Shown here: positions 55,663-64,000 of the stretch, in pieces
Layout: the number at the start of each line of letters is the position of its first letter
Numbering within the stretch: the first letter of the stretch is position 1
NCBI GenBank assembly: GCA_017848855.1
Contig: JAFIHF010000041.1
Span: forward strand, 124,001-188,000
Length of the DNA: 64,000 nucleotides
Source: Rhodanobacter denitrificans
Lineage (GTDB): Bacteria; Pseudomonadota; Gammaproteobacteria; Xanthomonadales; Rhodanobacteraceae
Direction: 5' to 3'
Notes under the pieces: model-generated
Database searches by the model: none
The model's input: the letters and a program-made list of their open reading frames with translations, nothing else
Told to the model about the DNA's origin: nothing
Translations under genes and position numbers: made by a program

Positions 55663-55694
55663 CCCTCTCCCCCAAGCTCGCTTGGGGGAGAGGG
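55663..55694. repeat. CCCTCTCCCC-family hairpin after the E1 gene
   Basis: A perfect stem (CCCTCTCCCCCAAG with CTTGGGGGAGAGGG) followed by CTGGGGTGAGGGGGA lies between the convergent E1 and DUF924 genes. Confidence 0.8.
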
Positions 55695-55714
55695 CTGGGG
55701 TGAGGGGGAGGCCG

Positions 55715-56257
55715 TTACCCCGCAAACCCGCCCGCCTCCAGAAACGCCTGCTCCTCCACCGTGGTCGCGCGCCCCAGCACGGCATTGCGATGCGGGAAGC
55801 GGCCGAAGCGGGCGATCACGTCGCGGTGGATGCGGGCGTAGCGGGCGTAGTCGCCCACGCCCTCGCACAGCGCCACCGAGCGCTCCTGGTCGGCCAGTGC
55901 CTCGCTGTGCTCGAACGGCAGGTAGCAGAACACGCGCAGCGCGGGTTCGATGGCCTGGTCGTGGCCGCGTTCGATGGCCTGCCGCGCGAAGGACAGCGCC
56001 AGTGGATCGGTGGCGAACATGTGCGCCGTGCCGCGGTAGGCGTTGCGCGGGAACTGGTCGAGCAGGATCAACAGCGCCAGCGCGCCTTCGGCCGTGTCCA
56101 GCCAATGATCCAGCTCGCGCCGCGCGGCGGCCATGTGCGCGTCGTGGAAGCGCGCGATGAAGTCGCGGTCGAAGGCTTCGTCCTTGGCGAACCACTTGCC
56201 GGGGCCGGCCTCGCGCCAGAAGCGGACGACGTCCTGCGGCTGCGGGCTTGAGCTCAT
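55715..56257 (-). CDS. DUF924 family protein
   Basis: 180 residues matching the DUF924/COG3803 family: DVVRFWREAGPGKWFAKDEAFDRDF at the start, LILLDQFPRNAYRGTAHMFATDP in the middle and FCYLPFEHSEALADQERSV. The fold is all-helical, TPR-like. No activity is known for certain. The ATG at 56255-56257 is used; the longer frame upstream lacks family similarity and overlaps the promoter of the peptidase gene on the other strand. Confidence 0.88.
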   Translation of the reverse strand: MSSSPQPQDVVRFWREAGPGKWFAKDEAFDRDFIARFHDAHMAAARRELDHWLDTAEGALALLILLDQFPRNAYRGTAHMFATDPLALSFARQAIERGHDQAIEPALRVFCYLPFEHSEALADQERSVALCEGVGDYARYARIHRDVIARFGRFPHRNAVLGRATTVEEQAFLEAGGFAG

Positions 56258-56373
56258 GGTGGTCTCCTCGATGGCGACGATGGCCCATCCTCGCACAGTG
56301 CCAGTGGTCACCCTCGCGCCGCCGGCCGCTGGTGCTAAGTTGGGAAAGTCCCCAGCCGCTGCCAGGTGCCGCC

Positions 56374-58311
56374 ATGTCTTTCGCCCCGTTCGTGCGTTCG
56401 CCACGCGTCCGTTGCCGCATCGCACTGGCCGTTTCGCTGGCGCTTGCAGCCGGCGGCGCCTTTGCCCAGGTCTCGCGCAGCACGGCGGTGCCGGCGCCGC
56501 AGGACACGCCGTATCCGGGCACGCTCGCCGTGCACGTCGATGCCAGCGACACGCGGCAGGGCATCTTCCGCGTGCACGAAACGATCCCGGTGGCGCCCGG
56601 CAAGCTCACCCTGCTGTATCCGGAGTGGATCCCCGGCGACCACTCGCCCAGCGGCCCGGTGGCGATGCTCGCGGGCCTGAAGCTCAGCGCGAACGGCCGG
56701 CCGCTGGCGTGGACGCGCGACAAGTACGACGTCTACGCCTTCCATCTCGACGTGCCCGCGGGCGTGAGCAAGCTCGATGCGGATTTCGAATACCTCTCGC
56801 CCCGCCGCGACGGCTACGAGATGACCGACCGCATGCTGATGCTGGAGTGGAACAAGGTGTCGCTGTATCCGGCCGGGCACTACACGCGCGGCATCCGCGT
56901 CGTGCCCAGCGTGACGCTGCCGCAGGGCTGGCGGTTCGGCTCGGCGCTGGAGACGGGCACGCAGTCCGGCGCCACCACCACGTTCAAGCCGGTCAGCTAC
57001 AACAACCTGGTCGATTCGCCGATCTACGCGGGCCAGTACTTCAAGCGCGTGCCGTTGAACGAGGCGGGCGAGGCGCCGGTTTACCTCGACGTGGTGGCCG
57101 ACGCGCCGAAGTACCTGGAAATGACCGAACCGCAACTCAAGGCGCACCGCGCGCTGGCGAGCCAGGCGGTGAAGCTGTTCGGCTCGCACCATTACGACCA
57201 CTACGACTTCCTGTTCTCGCTCTCCGAAGAACTGGCCGGCAACGGCCTGGAGCACCACCAGTCCAGCGAGGGCGGCATGGGCGCGGACTACTTCACCGCC
57301 TGGGCCGACAACGCGCCGAACCGCGATCTGCTGGCGCACGAATTCGTGCACTCCTGGAACGGCAAGTTCCGCCGCCCGGCCGACCTCGCGACGCCGAACT
57401 TCAACGTGCCGATGGGCGACTCGCTGCTGTGGGTGTACGAGGGCCAGACGCAATACTGGGGCTACGTGCTCACCGCGCGTGCCGGCCTGTGGACGCCCGA
57501 GCAGTTCCGCGACGCGCTGGCGATGACCGCGGCCAACTACGAACGCAACCGGCCGGGTCTGGGCTGGCGCACGCTGGAGGACACCACCAACGACGCCACC
57601 GCCGCGCACCGCGAGGCCTTGCCCTACCGCAGCTGGCAGATGAGCGAGGACTACTACTCCGGCGGCCAGATGCTGTGGCTGGCAGTGGACGCCAAGCTGC
57701 GCGCGCTCACCGGCGACAGGAAATCGCTGGACGATTTCGCCCGCGCCTTCTTCGGCGTGGACAACGGCAGCTACGTCACCAGGACCTACACCTTCGACGA
57801 CGTGGTCGCCGCGCTGGACGGCGTGGCGAAATACGACTGGGCCGGCTTCCTGCGCGCCCGCGCCTATGCCTTGAACCCGCCGCTCATGGACGGCCTCGCC
57901 GCCGCGGGCTGGAAGCTGGTCTACACCGACACGCCCAGCGCCTACGAGAAGCAGTACGACAGCCGCCCCGAATCGCCGCGCCACATCTACAACTTCGCCT
58001 GGTCGATCGGCCTCACGCTCACCAAGGGCGGCGAGATCAACGACGTGCGCTGGAACGGTCCCGCGTTCAAGGCCGGCGTCAGCACCGGCGCCACCGTGGT
58101 GGCGGTGAACGGGCAGGCCTATTCCAGCGACGTGTTGAAGGAGGCGATCGCCGCCGCGAAGACCGGCACCGCGCCGATCCAGCTGCTGCTGAAGTACCAG
58201 GGCAACCTGCGAACCGTGCCGGTGAACTACCACGGCGGCCTGCAATACCCGCACCTGCAGCGCATCGCCGGCACGCCGGATTACCTCGACCGGATCATTT
58301 CAGCAAAGTAG
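56374..58311 (+). CDS. M61-family glycyl aminopeptidase with PDZ domain
   Basis: 645 residues with a signal peptide (IALAVSLALAAGGAFAQ). The zinc site HEFVH (His322, Glu323, His326) lies in LLAHEFVHSWNGK, and the third ligand is probably the Glu in LWVYEGQTQYWG. A PDZ-like domain (about 545-625) includes GPAFKAGVSTGATVVAVNG. M61 enzymes trim Gly/Ala from peptides in the periplasm or outside the cell. The stop codon TAG forms the first bases of a palindromic repeat at 58309. Confidence 0.93.
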   Translation: MSFAPFVRSPRVRCRIALAVSLALAAGGAFAQVSRSTAVPAPQDTPYPGTLAVHVDASDTRQGIFRVHETIPVAPGKLTLLYPEWIPGDHSPSGPVAMLAGLKLSANGRPLAWTRDKYDVYAFHLDVPAGVSKLDADFEYLSPRRDGYEMTDRMLMLEWNKVSLYPAGHYTRGIRVVPSVTLPQGWRFGSALETGTQSGATTTFKPVSYNNLVDSPIYAGQYFKRVPLNEAGEAPVYLDVVADAPKYLEMTEPQLKAHRALASQAVKLFGSHHYDHYDFLFSLSEELAGNGLEHHQSSEGGMGADYFTAWADNAPNRDLLAHEFVHSWNGKFRRPADLATPNFNVPMGDSLLWVYEGQTQYWGYVLTARAGLWTPEQFRDALAMTAANYERNRPGLGWRTLEDTTNDATAAHREALPYRSWQMSEDYYSGGQMLWLAVDAKLRALTGDRKSLDDFARAFFGVDNGSYVTRTYTFDDVVAALDGVAKYDWAGFLRARAYALNPPLMDGLAAAGWKLVYTDTPSAYEKQYDSRPESPRHIYNFAWSIGLTLTKGGEINDVRWNGPAFKAGVSTGATVVAVNGQAYSSDVLKEAIAAAKTGTAPIQLLLKYQGNLRTVPVNYHGGLQYPHLQRIAGTPDYLDRIISAK

Positions 58312-58356
58312 GAGCGCACCCCCGGATCGAGTCCGGGGCGGGCTCCGTGCGCGACT
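58309..58356. repeat. Palindromic repeat after the M61 gene
   Basis: TAGGAGCGCACCC.. begins at the stop codon. CCCCGGAT..GTCCGGGG forms the central hairpin, and GTGCGCGACT closes it. It shares its first 12 bases with the outer arm of the nested palindrome at 16009. Confidence 0.7.
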
Positions 58357-58385
58357 GCACGAAGCTGCGCGCGGTCGCGTCGCTG

Positions 58386-58709
58386 CTACGGCTTGTCCGC
58401 CGACGAGCCCGGCGCCGGCGGCGTGTGCATCAGCATATGCTCGATGTAGGCGTGCACCTCGGCCTTGGTCACGAAGCCGGTGTGCCCGGCGTCGATCGCA
58501 TCGAAATGGTCGGCGATGAAGGCGACGGACCCGGCCTGCGCCTCGGCCTTGCTGAGCTTGCCGTCGTGGTTGCGGTCGGCGGCGTCGAAATTCTTGTCCA
58601 GCGCCGTGACGCCGCGGACGATGCCGTTCATTCCGCTCTGGGCATGCAGGCCGGTCGGCAGGCAGGCGGCGAGGGACACGAGGCCGAATACGAGGGCGTA
58701 GCGCGACAT
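58386..58709 (-). CDS. Small exported EF-hand protein
   Basis: 107 residues with a signal peptide (YALVFGLVSLAACLPTGLHAQ). The first EF-hand loop DRNHDGKLSKAE is complete. The second, DAGHTGFVTKAEVHAY, is partly degenerate. A Pro-rich tail (TPPAPGSSADKP) ends it. It is probably a periplasmic calcium-binding protein of unknown role. CAGGAGA precedes the ATG at 58707-58709. The LAACL segment could be read as a lipobox, but a standard cleavage at HAQ fits better. Confidence 0.82.
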   Translation of the reverse strand: MSRYALVFGLVSLAACLPTGLHAQSGMNGIVRGVTALDKNFDAADRNHDGKLSKAEAQAGSVAFIADHFDAIDAGHTGFVTKAEVHAYIEHMLMHTPPAPGSSADKP

Positions 58710-58778
58710 GGAATCTCCTGCAAGGCGGGCGGACGGCGTGCGTCCGGCGCGTGCGAGGCTAGCACGACGCGGATCGCG

Positions 58779-59021
58779 CTACCGCTCGCGGTCGGGTGCG
58801 GCGGTGCCGTCGGGATTCCAGTGGAACACTTCGTCCAGCCGCTTGCCGAACACGTCGGCGATGCGGAACGCCACTTCCAGCGACGGCGAATAGCGGCCCT
58901 GCTCGATCGCGGCGATGGTCTGGCGCGTGAGGCCCACGCGCCGGCCCAGTTCGGCCTGGGTCATGTCCTGCGCCAGGAAGCGCAGCAGGCGCACTTCGTT
59001 GGTGAGCGATTCAGTGGGCAA
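58779..59021 (-). CDS. XRE-family transcriptional regulator (YozG-like), TTG start
   Basis: 80 residues, essentially one helix-turn-helix (MTQAELGRRVGLTRQTIAAIEQGRYSPSLEVAFRIADVF, shown here as its two halves: MTQAELGRRVGLTRQ, TIAAIEQGRYSPS). No ATG is available. TTG at 59021 overlaps the end of the upstream membrane-protein gene; a GTG at 58994 is the alternative. Such regulators pair with small membrane proteins. It probably binds the 17-bp palindrome at 59464-59480 and represses the pair. Confidence 0.85.
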   Translation of the reverse strand: MPTESLTNEVRLLRFLAQDMTQAELGRRVGLTRQTIAAIEQGRYSPSLEVAFRIADVFGKRLDEVFHWNPDGTAAPDRER

Positions 59022-59439
59022 GGCGCGGCGTCCTGCGGTAGCCCGCCACGATCAGCGCGTAGCGCACCGTCTCGGCCAGCACGATCGCGAGCAGGGCGGT
59101 GTTGGTGAGCTTCCAGCCGCTGTCGCTGAAGGGCATCACCACGCCGACCACGATCATGCCGGTCAGCATCACGAAGTAGGCGGTGCGGGTGGCGCGCCCG
59201 TCGATGGCGCGGTCGCGCTCGTCCAGCAGCAGCGGCTCGCCGCGTTCCTGCCGCTTCATCCACAGCAGGCCGGTCACGTAAGCGATGGCGTGCACGCCGG
59301 CGACGACGGCGAGGCAGGCAATGCGCTGCTGGAACGTGGCCAGCCAGTTCGGCCAGACGCCCTGGATCAGGAAATAGACGAGGTAAGGCGGGCACTGGCT
59401 CCACAGGGTCAGCCAGGCGCGTTTTTCCAGTGGCGACAT
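59011..59439 (-). CDS. Small four-helix membrane protein (DUF2178-like)
   Basis: 142 residues, four hydrophobic segments (YLVYFLIQGVWPNWLATF, IACLAVVAGVHAIAYVTGLLW, AYFVMLTGMIVVGVVMPF, TALLAIVLAETVRYALIVAGY) and an internal DERDRAIDGRA motif. The DERD motif and the partnering with an XRE regulator match DUF2178-type proteins. The role is unknown. The gene overlaps the regulator gene by 11 bases if the TTG start is right. The ATG is at 59437-59439. Confidence 0.75.
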   Translation of the reverse strand: MSPLEKRAWLTLWSQCPPYLVYFLIQGVWPNWLATFQQRIACLAVVAGVHAIAYVTGLLWMKRQERGEPLLLDERDRAIDGRATRTAYFVMLTGMIVVGVVMPFSDSGWKLTNTALLAIVLAETVRYALIVAGYRRTPRLAH

Positions 59440-59463
59440 GATGTTCCCCTTGAGTTCGTTGCT

Positions 59464-59500
59464 TCGAACATAATGTTCGATATTTTTTACATCGTGTCAA
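59464..59500 (-). promoter_or_regulatory. Promoter and operator of the membrane-protein/XRE pair
   Basis: On the minus strand a perfect TTGACA (-35, 59495-59500) is followed 19 bases later by CATTAT. A perfect 17-base palindrome TCGAACATAATGTTCGA (59464-59480) covers the -10 region. This is the layout of an autorepressed XRE promoter. Confidence 0.7.
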
Positions 59501-59572
59501 GATAAATATTCTTGCGATCATTGATCGACGGTTGCTGCATGTGGTCTGTGATCGGCCCACGCTCAGACGCGA

Positions 59573-59880
59573 TGGGCGAGCACGACATGGGTGACCGCAG
59601 CCGTGGGCGCGTGCTCGACCACACGGAAGCCCAGCGCTGGCAGATCCAGTTCCGCGAGCATGGCCTCGCTGCGGCCCGGCATCACCGGCGAGATCGCGAA
59701 GCTCATCCACCAGGTTTGCCTGCAGGTGCTGGCGCACCGTGCTCGCGCCGCCGCCGATCTTCACGTCCTTGTCGCCGGCTGCGGCGCGCGCCCGCGCCAG
59801 CGCCGCCTCATGCCCGCGGTGACGAAATGGAAGGCGCTGCCGCCGCTCGCCATCGGATATCCGTAGTCGATGGCCTGCAC
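59573..59880 (-). pseudogene. RibD-C/dihydrofolate-reductase-like protein, frameshifted remnant
   Basis: The minus strand encodes the C-terminal third of this family in three frames. SGGSAFHFVTAG leads to a shift near 59810. EAALARARAAAGDKDVKIGG, then STVRQHLQANLVDEL, lead to a second shift near 59702. FAISPVMPGRSEAMLAELDL, then GFRVVEHAPTAAVTHVVLAH, end at the stop 59573-59575. The N-terminal two thirds are missing. Intact homologues often sit beside YCII proteins, as here. The gene is clearly dead. Confidence 0.8.
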
Positions 59881-60024
59881 GCTTCGTGGCGCGTGCGAGC
59901 TCCGGAGGCGAAGCGTCGGGCTTCCCGGGGGAGCCGTGACTTGTCGATCTGCCGCTGCGCCGTTCGTCGTCCCCGTGAATGCCGCCATGCGTGCGGCATC
60001 GAAACCCCACATGGAGATGAAACG

Positions 60025-60372
60025 ATGCGATTCCTGTCGATGGTGAGGATCAACGAACGCAGCGGCCAGCGCCCCAGCGCGCAGCTGATGGAGGACATGG
60101 GCAAGTTGATGGCCGAGATGACGGCGGCCGGTTCGCTGCTGGACACCGCCGGCCTGCGGCCCACCGCGGAGGGCAAGCGCGTGCGCCTGTCGCGGGGTCG
60201 GCAGACGGTGATCGACGGCCCGTTCACCGAGGCGAAGGAGGTGATCGGCGGCTATGCGATGCTGCAGGCCGACTCGATGGAGGAGGCGCTCGAACTCACC
60301 CGCCGCTTCCTCGCCGTGCACGGCGACGCGTGGGAGATCGAGTGCGAAGTGCGCCAGGTCGAAGAGCACTGA
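60025..60372 (+). CDS. YCII-related (DGPF-domain) protein
   Basis: 115 residues. The DGPF motif is present ([16 protein letters not shown]), together with [10 protein letters not shown] at the start, a helix with [11 protein letters not shown] and the C-terminal strand [13 protein letters not shown]. Members are small ferredoxin-like folds, often next to ECF sigma factors or RibD-C-like enzymes. Activity is unproven. It follows the frameshifted RibD-C remnant, which lies on the other strand. GGAGATG precedes the ATG. Confidence 0.88.
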   Translation: MRFLSMVRINERSGQRPSAQLMEDMGKLMAEMTAAGSLLDTAGLRPTAEGKRVRLSRGRQTVIDGPFTEAKEVIGGYAMLQADSMEEALELTRRFLAVHGDAWEIECEVRQVEEH

Positions 60373-60550
60373 AGCGAAGCGGTGTGAGGCTCGGCGCCCG
60401 TTGATCCGCTTCAGCGCGCCGGTGTTCGCTGCGCGGCGAGCACCGGCGCGCTGGCGCGGGTTACCCTGCATCGCGCTGGCGCGGTGGCGGAGCGCGCATG
60501 GCAAGGAAAGCAGCGGCGGAATCTTTCACCGGTTGAACGCGGAGGCAGGC

Positions 60551-61491
<941 letters not shown>

Positions 61492-61495
<4 letters not shown>

Positions 61496-62253
61496 ACTGG
61501 TACGGCATCCGCGCGATCTACCGTTTCGAAATGGCGCGCACCGGGCGCACGCTGATGCAGAGCATCGCCTCGCCGGTGGTGTCCACCTCGCTGTACTTCG
61601 TGGTGTTCGGCTCGGCGATCGGCTCGCGCATCACCAGCGTGGAAGGGGTCAGCTACGGCGCCTTCATCATCCCCGGCCTGGTGATGCTGTCGCTCCTGAT
61701 GCAGAGCGTCTCCAACGCTTCGTTCGGCATCTACTTCCCGAAGTTCGTGGGCACCATCTACGAGGTGCACTCCGCGCCGCTGTCGTTCCTGGAGATCGTG
61801 CTGGGCTATGTGGGCGCGGCCGCCACCAAGGCGGTGATCGTGGGGCTGATCATCCTGGCCACCGCGCGCGCGTTCGTGGATTACTCCATCGCGCATCCGC
61901 TGGTGATGGTGGCGTTCCTGCTGCTCACCACGATCACCTTCAGCCTGCTCGGCTTCATCATCGGCATCTGGGCGGACAACTTCGAGAAGCTGCAGGTGGT
62001 GCCGCTGATGGTGATCACGCCGCTGACCTTCCTCGGCGGCAGCTTCTACTCCATCCGCATGCTGCCGCCGTTCTGGCAGAAGGTGACGCTGTTCAACCCG
62101 GTGGTGTACCTGATCTCCGGCTTCCGCTGGAGTTTCTTCGGCCTCGCCGATGTCAGCGTGGGCATCAGCCTCGTCGCCACGCTCGTCTTCCTCGCGCTGT
62201 GCCTGGCCGCGGTGTGGTGGATCTTCCGCACCGGTTACAAGCTGAAGGTCTGA
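61492..62253 (+). CDS. ABC-2 type transporter permease (YadH-like)
   Basis: 253 residues, six membrane segments ([111 protein letters not shown]). The segment [12 protein letters not shown] is conserved in YadH/NodJ-like permeases. It forms an exporter with the preceding ATPase; two copies of each are expected. The cargo is not predictable from sequence. Confidence 0.92.
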
Positions 62254-62321
62254 CGCAGCACTGAACGATTCGGCCACGCGCGAGTCGAACCTGCATGGCG
62301 ACGATGGCGTGGAGGTGAATC

Positions 62322-63188
62322 GTGGCGCACCGGCGCAAATCGGGCGGCAGCGGCTGGAGCGGCTGGATATCGGCGGCGATCGTGCTGGTGGCCATCGTGG
62401 CGCTGGGCGTGTGGATCGCGCGGCGCGCGATGCGGGCGACCGAAGGTGGCACGCCCGCACCGGCGGCCTCCACTGCCACCGCGGCAAGTGCGGCGGCGCC
62501 GGCCGCGGCCGCCAGCATCCGGCATCCGATCGCGCAGGCCGCGGTGCCGGCCTCCGCTTCCACCGCGCCGCTGCCGACGCTGGACGCCAGCGACGCCAGC
62601 GACGCCAGCGTGCATGCGGCGCTGGTCGCGTTGGGCGGCGGCGGACTGAAGGATCTGCTGCTGCCGCAGTCCGTCGTGAACCACATCGTGGCCACCGTCG
62701 ACGCGTTGCCGCGGCATGAGTTGGGCAGCAGCTCCATCCTGCCGCTGCGCACGCCGCGCGGCACGTTCCGCACCGCCGAGACCCAGGGCAAGCTCAGCGC
62801 CGATGCGCGCAATGCCGAGCGCTACGTGCCGTACATGGCCGTCGTGCGGCACGCCGATCCGCAGGCGCTGGTGGCGTGGTATGTGCACAGCTATCCGCTG
62901 TTCCAGCAGGCGTGGCGCGAGCTGGGTTATCCCAGGGGCTATTTCAACGACCGGCTGATCGTGGCGATCGACGACATGCTGGCCGCGCCCACGCCGGCGC
63001 AGCCGCCTGCGCTGCGGCTGGAGCAGGGGCGCTACGTCTACGTCGACCCTACGCTGGAATCGCTGTCGGTGGGACAGAAGCTGATGCTGCGGCTGGGCCC
63101 GGCGAACGCGGCCGAGCTCAAGGCGAAGCTGCGCACGATCCGCAGTTTGCTCACGGCGCGGCCGCCGTCGGCCGTGCCGGCACATTGA
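62322..63188 (+). CDS. DUF3014 family protein
   Basis: 288 residues, GTG start with GGAGGTG upstream. One N-terminal membrane anchor (WISAAIVLVAIVALGVWIA) is followed by a low-complexity Ala/Thr/Pro region. A tandem nine-base repeat (DAS three times, 62581-62607) comes next. The conserved domain (about 110-280) has HIVATVDALPR, YVPYMAVVRHADPQALVAWY and GYFNDRLIVAIDDML. The family has no known activity; it is probably a periplasmic domain tethered to the inner membrane. It follows the ABC exporter by 68 bp. Confidence 0.85.
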   Translation: MAHRRKSGGSGWSGWISAAIVLVAIVALGVWIARRAMRATEGGTPAPAASTATAASAAAPAAAASIRHPIAQAAVPASASTAPLPTLDASDASDASVHAALVALGGGGLKDLLLPQSVVNHIVATVDALPRHELGSSSILPLRTPRGTFRTAETQGKLSADARNAERYVPYMAVVRHADPQALVAWYVHSYPLFQQAWRELGYPRGYFNDRLIVAIDDMLAAPTPAQPPALRLEQGRYVYVDPTLESLSVGQKLMLRLGPANAAELKAKLRTIRSLLTARPPSAVPAH

Positions 63189-63205
63189 TGGGCCAATTCG
63201 TCGGG

Positions 63206-63406
63206 CTAGTCGGTTTCCCCCATCTCCGCGCGCCGCGCTGCCTCGTCGGCGCGGCGCGAGTGCGTTTCCGAACGCCATGACACCAGCGCGAGTTCCGCCA
63301 CGGGCGGGCGCTGCGGTGTCGGTACCACGGAAGTCTTTCCGGCAAACATCCCTGCGACCCTCAATACTCCGCGTTCCACTGCAGAGCGGGTCAGCGACGT
63401 GCGCAT
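63206..63406 (-). CDS. Small hypothetical protein (66 residues)
   Basis: The frame begins MRTSLTRSAVERGVLRVAG with GAGGGG ten bases upstream and ends in TAG. The product is basic and Arg/Ala-rich with no recognisable domain. The good ribosome site and convergent placement with DUF3014 make it plausible as a gene, but it could be spurious. Confidence 0.4.
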   Translation of the reverse strand: MRTSLTRSAVERGVLRVAGMFAGKTSVVPTPQRPPVAELALVSWRSETHSRRADEAARRAEMGETD

Positions 63407-63607
63407 GCTTTACCCCTCGGCCGCCCCCGTGCGACCGTCGGCAGCACTCTAACCGCAGAGGCTGGGCCTGCACAATTGCCGCGTGCCGACTGTGCGCTGC
63501 ATCTCATGTTGCGTCGCATGAATTGGCGCCGGGCTTCCGGGTCAGCGCAAGTTCTGGAAAGTGCGCTGCCGGCAGGCAGAATCGGCATCCCCGGCGACGG
63601 ATTCCCC

Positions 63608-64000
63608 ATGAACCACCCGCACGCATCGCAGCATGACCTGTTTGGCGGTGAACACGCCGCCGCGACCATCCATCGCCTGTTCCTGGCGCTGCTGCCGGAT
63701 GCGCCGGTGCGCGCCGCACTGGCGCAGACGGCGGCCACGCTGCGCACGCAGCAGGGGCCACCCTCCGGCTGGGTCGATCCGCTGCGCTACCACGCCACGC
63801 TGCATTTCCTGGGCGATCACGCGGCGCCGCGGCCCGACCTCGTCGCGGCGACGGAACAGGTCGCCGGCCTGCTGCCCGGCGCGGCCTTCGACTGGACGCT
63901 GGACTGCGTGCGCAGCTTCCACGGCCGCCGCCCGCCGCGGGTGCTGTGCGGCAGCGTGCTGCCCGAACCCTTGCAGGAGCTGTGGGTGCGTTGGCGCGAG
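63608..64000 (+). CDS. thpR: RNA 2',3'-cyclic phosphodiesterase / 2'-5' RNA ligase (ThpR), 5' part
   Basis: The first 131 codons; the gene runs off the window. The first 2H motif HATLHFLG is at about 61-68, after RLFLALLPDAPVRAAL (the typical ThpR N-terminal strand, FxAL.P). The second motif lies beyond the window. The ATG at 63608 gives a 23-residue N-terminal extension before the family core (MNHPHASQHDLFGG..), slightly longer than usual. Confidence 0.88.
   Translation, partial: MNHPHASQHDLFGGEHAAATIHRLFLALLPDAPVRAALAQTAATLRTQQGPPSGWVDPLRYHATLHFLGDHAAPRPDLVAATEQVAGLLPGAAFDWTLDCVRSFHGRRPPRVLCGSVLPEPLQELWVRWRE

Overview
The window is high-GC DNA (roughly 68-70 % by eye) from a gammaproteobacterium. 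The best fit is the Xanthomonadaceae/Rhodanobacteraceae group (Rhodanobacter, Dyella, Frateuria type). The reasons are a methionine synthase split into two genes behind an ArsR-methyltransferase gene, a ~1640-residue NAD-glutamate dehydrogenase, a partial aryl-polyene-type gene set, two large autotransporters, and many short palindromic repeats between genes. I could not test the placement by a search. It is mostly a chromosomal core region with small accessory patches.

Layout. 1-2.5 kb: the start of methylcrotonyl-CoA carboxylase beta, an Ala-rich lipoprotein and a thiolase. 2.8-5.6 kb: a subtilisin-type autotransporter. 5.6-16 kb: a galactosamine/galactoside cluster. It holds a DeoR regulator, an amidohydrolase and a class I aldolase on the minus strand. 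Divergently it holds an AgaS-type isomerase, two PfkB kinases, an exported clan GH-D-like glycosidase and a GH35 beta-galactosidase. 16-17.4 kb: isovaleryl-CoA dehydrogenase. 17.4-23.7 kb: an incomplete aryl-polyene-like set (ketoreductase, fused double-hotdog dehydratase, membrane protein, MMPL exporter, LolA-like protein) interrupted by a CsgG-like lipoprotein. 23.8-24.9 kb: leucine dehydrogenase. 25.3-28.6 kb: an autotransporter whose passenger looks like a two-lobed pepsin-type aspartic protease. 28.9-30.3 kb: a tRNA-Val with a ~1.3 kb toxin-antitoxin insert bounded by a 21-bp copy of the tRNA 3' end.

30.4-35.6 kb: a LAB_N membrane protein, then metH (two genes) and an ArsR-methyltransferase regulator. 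35.8-41.5 kb: a short-chain-type acyl-CoA dehydrogenase and an RND efflux pair. 42-49.5 kb: NAD-glutamate dehydrogenase, NAD kinase, a 5'-nucleotidase and hicAB. 49.6-58.7 kb: an aldo/keto reductase, an EamA transporter, glutaryl-CoA dehydrogenase, a nucleotidyltransferase-like gene, a fused branched-chain 2-oxoacid dehydrogenase E1, a DUF924 protein, an M61 peptidase and an EF-hand protein. 58.8-64 kb: an XRE/membrane-protein pair, a frameshifted RibD-C-like pseudogene, a YCII protein, an ABC-2 exporter, a DUF3014 protein, a small ORF and the start of thpR.

How the genes work together. Leucine dehydrogenase, 2-oxoacid dehydrogenase E1, isovaleryl-CoA dehydrogenase, methylcrotonyl-CoA carboxylase and thiolase cover much of branched-chain amino-acid breakdown, though they are scattered. 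Glutaryl-CoA dehydrogenase and glutamate dehydrogenase add further amino-acid catabolism. The sugar cluster would release galactose-type sugars outside the cytoplasm and funnel an amino sugar through tagatose phosphates to triose phosphates. Palindromic repeats (REPINs, a CCCTCTCCCC hairpin family and GAGTCCC heptamers) fill many gaps, and two of them lie inside metH.
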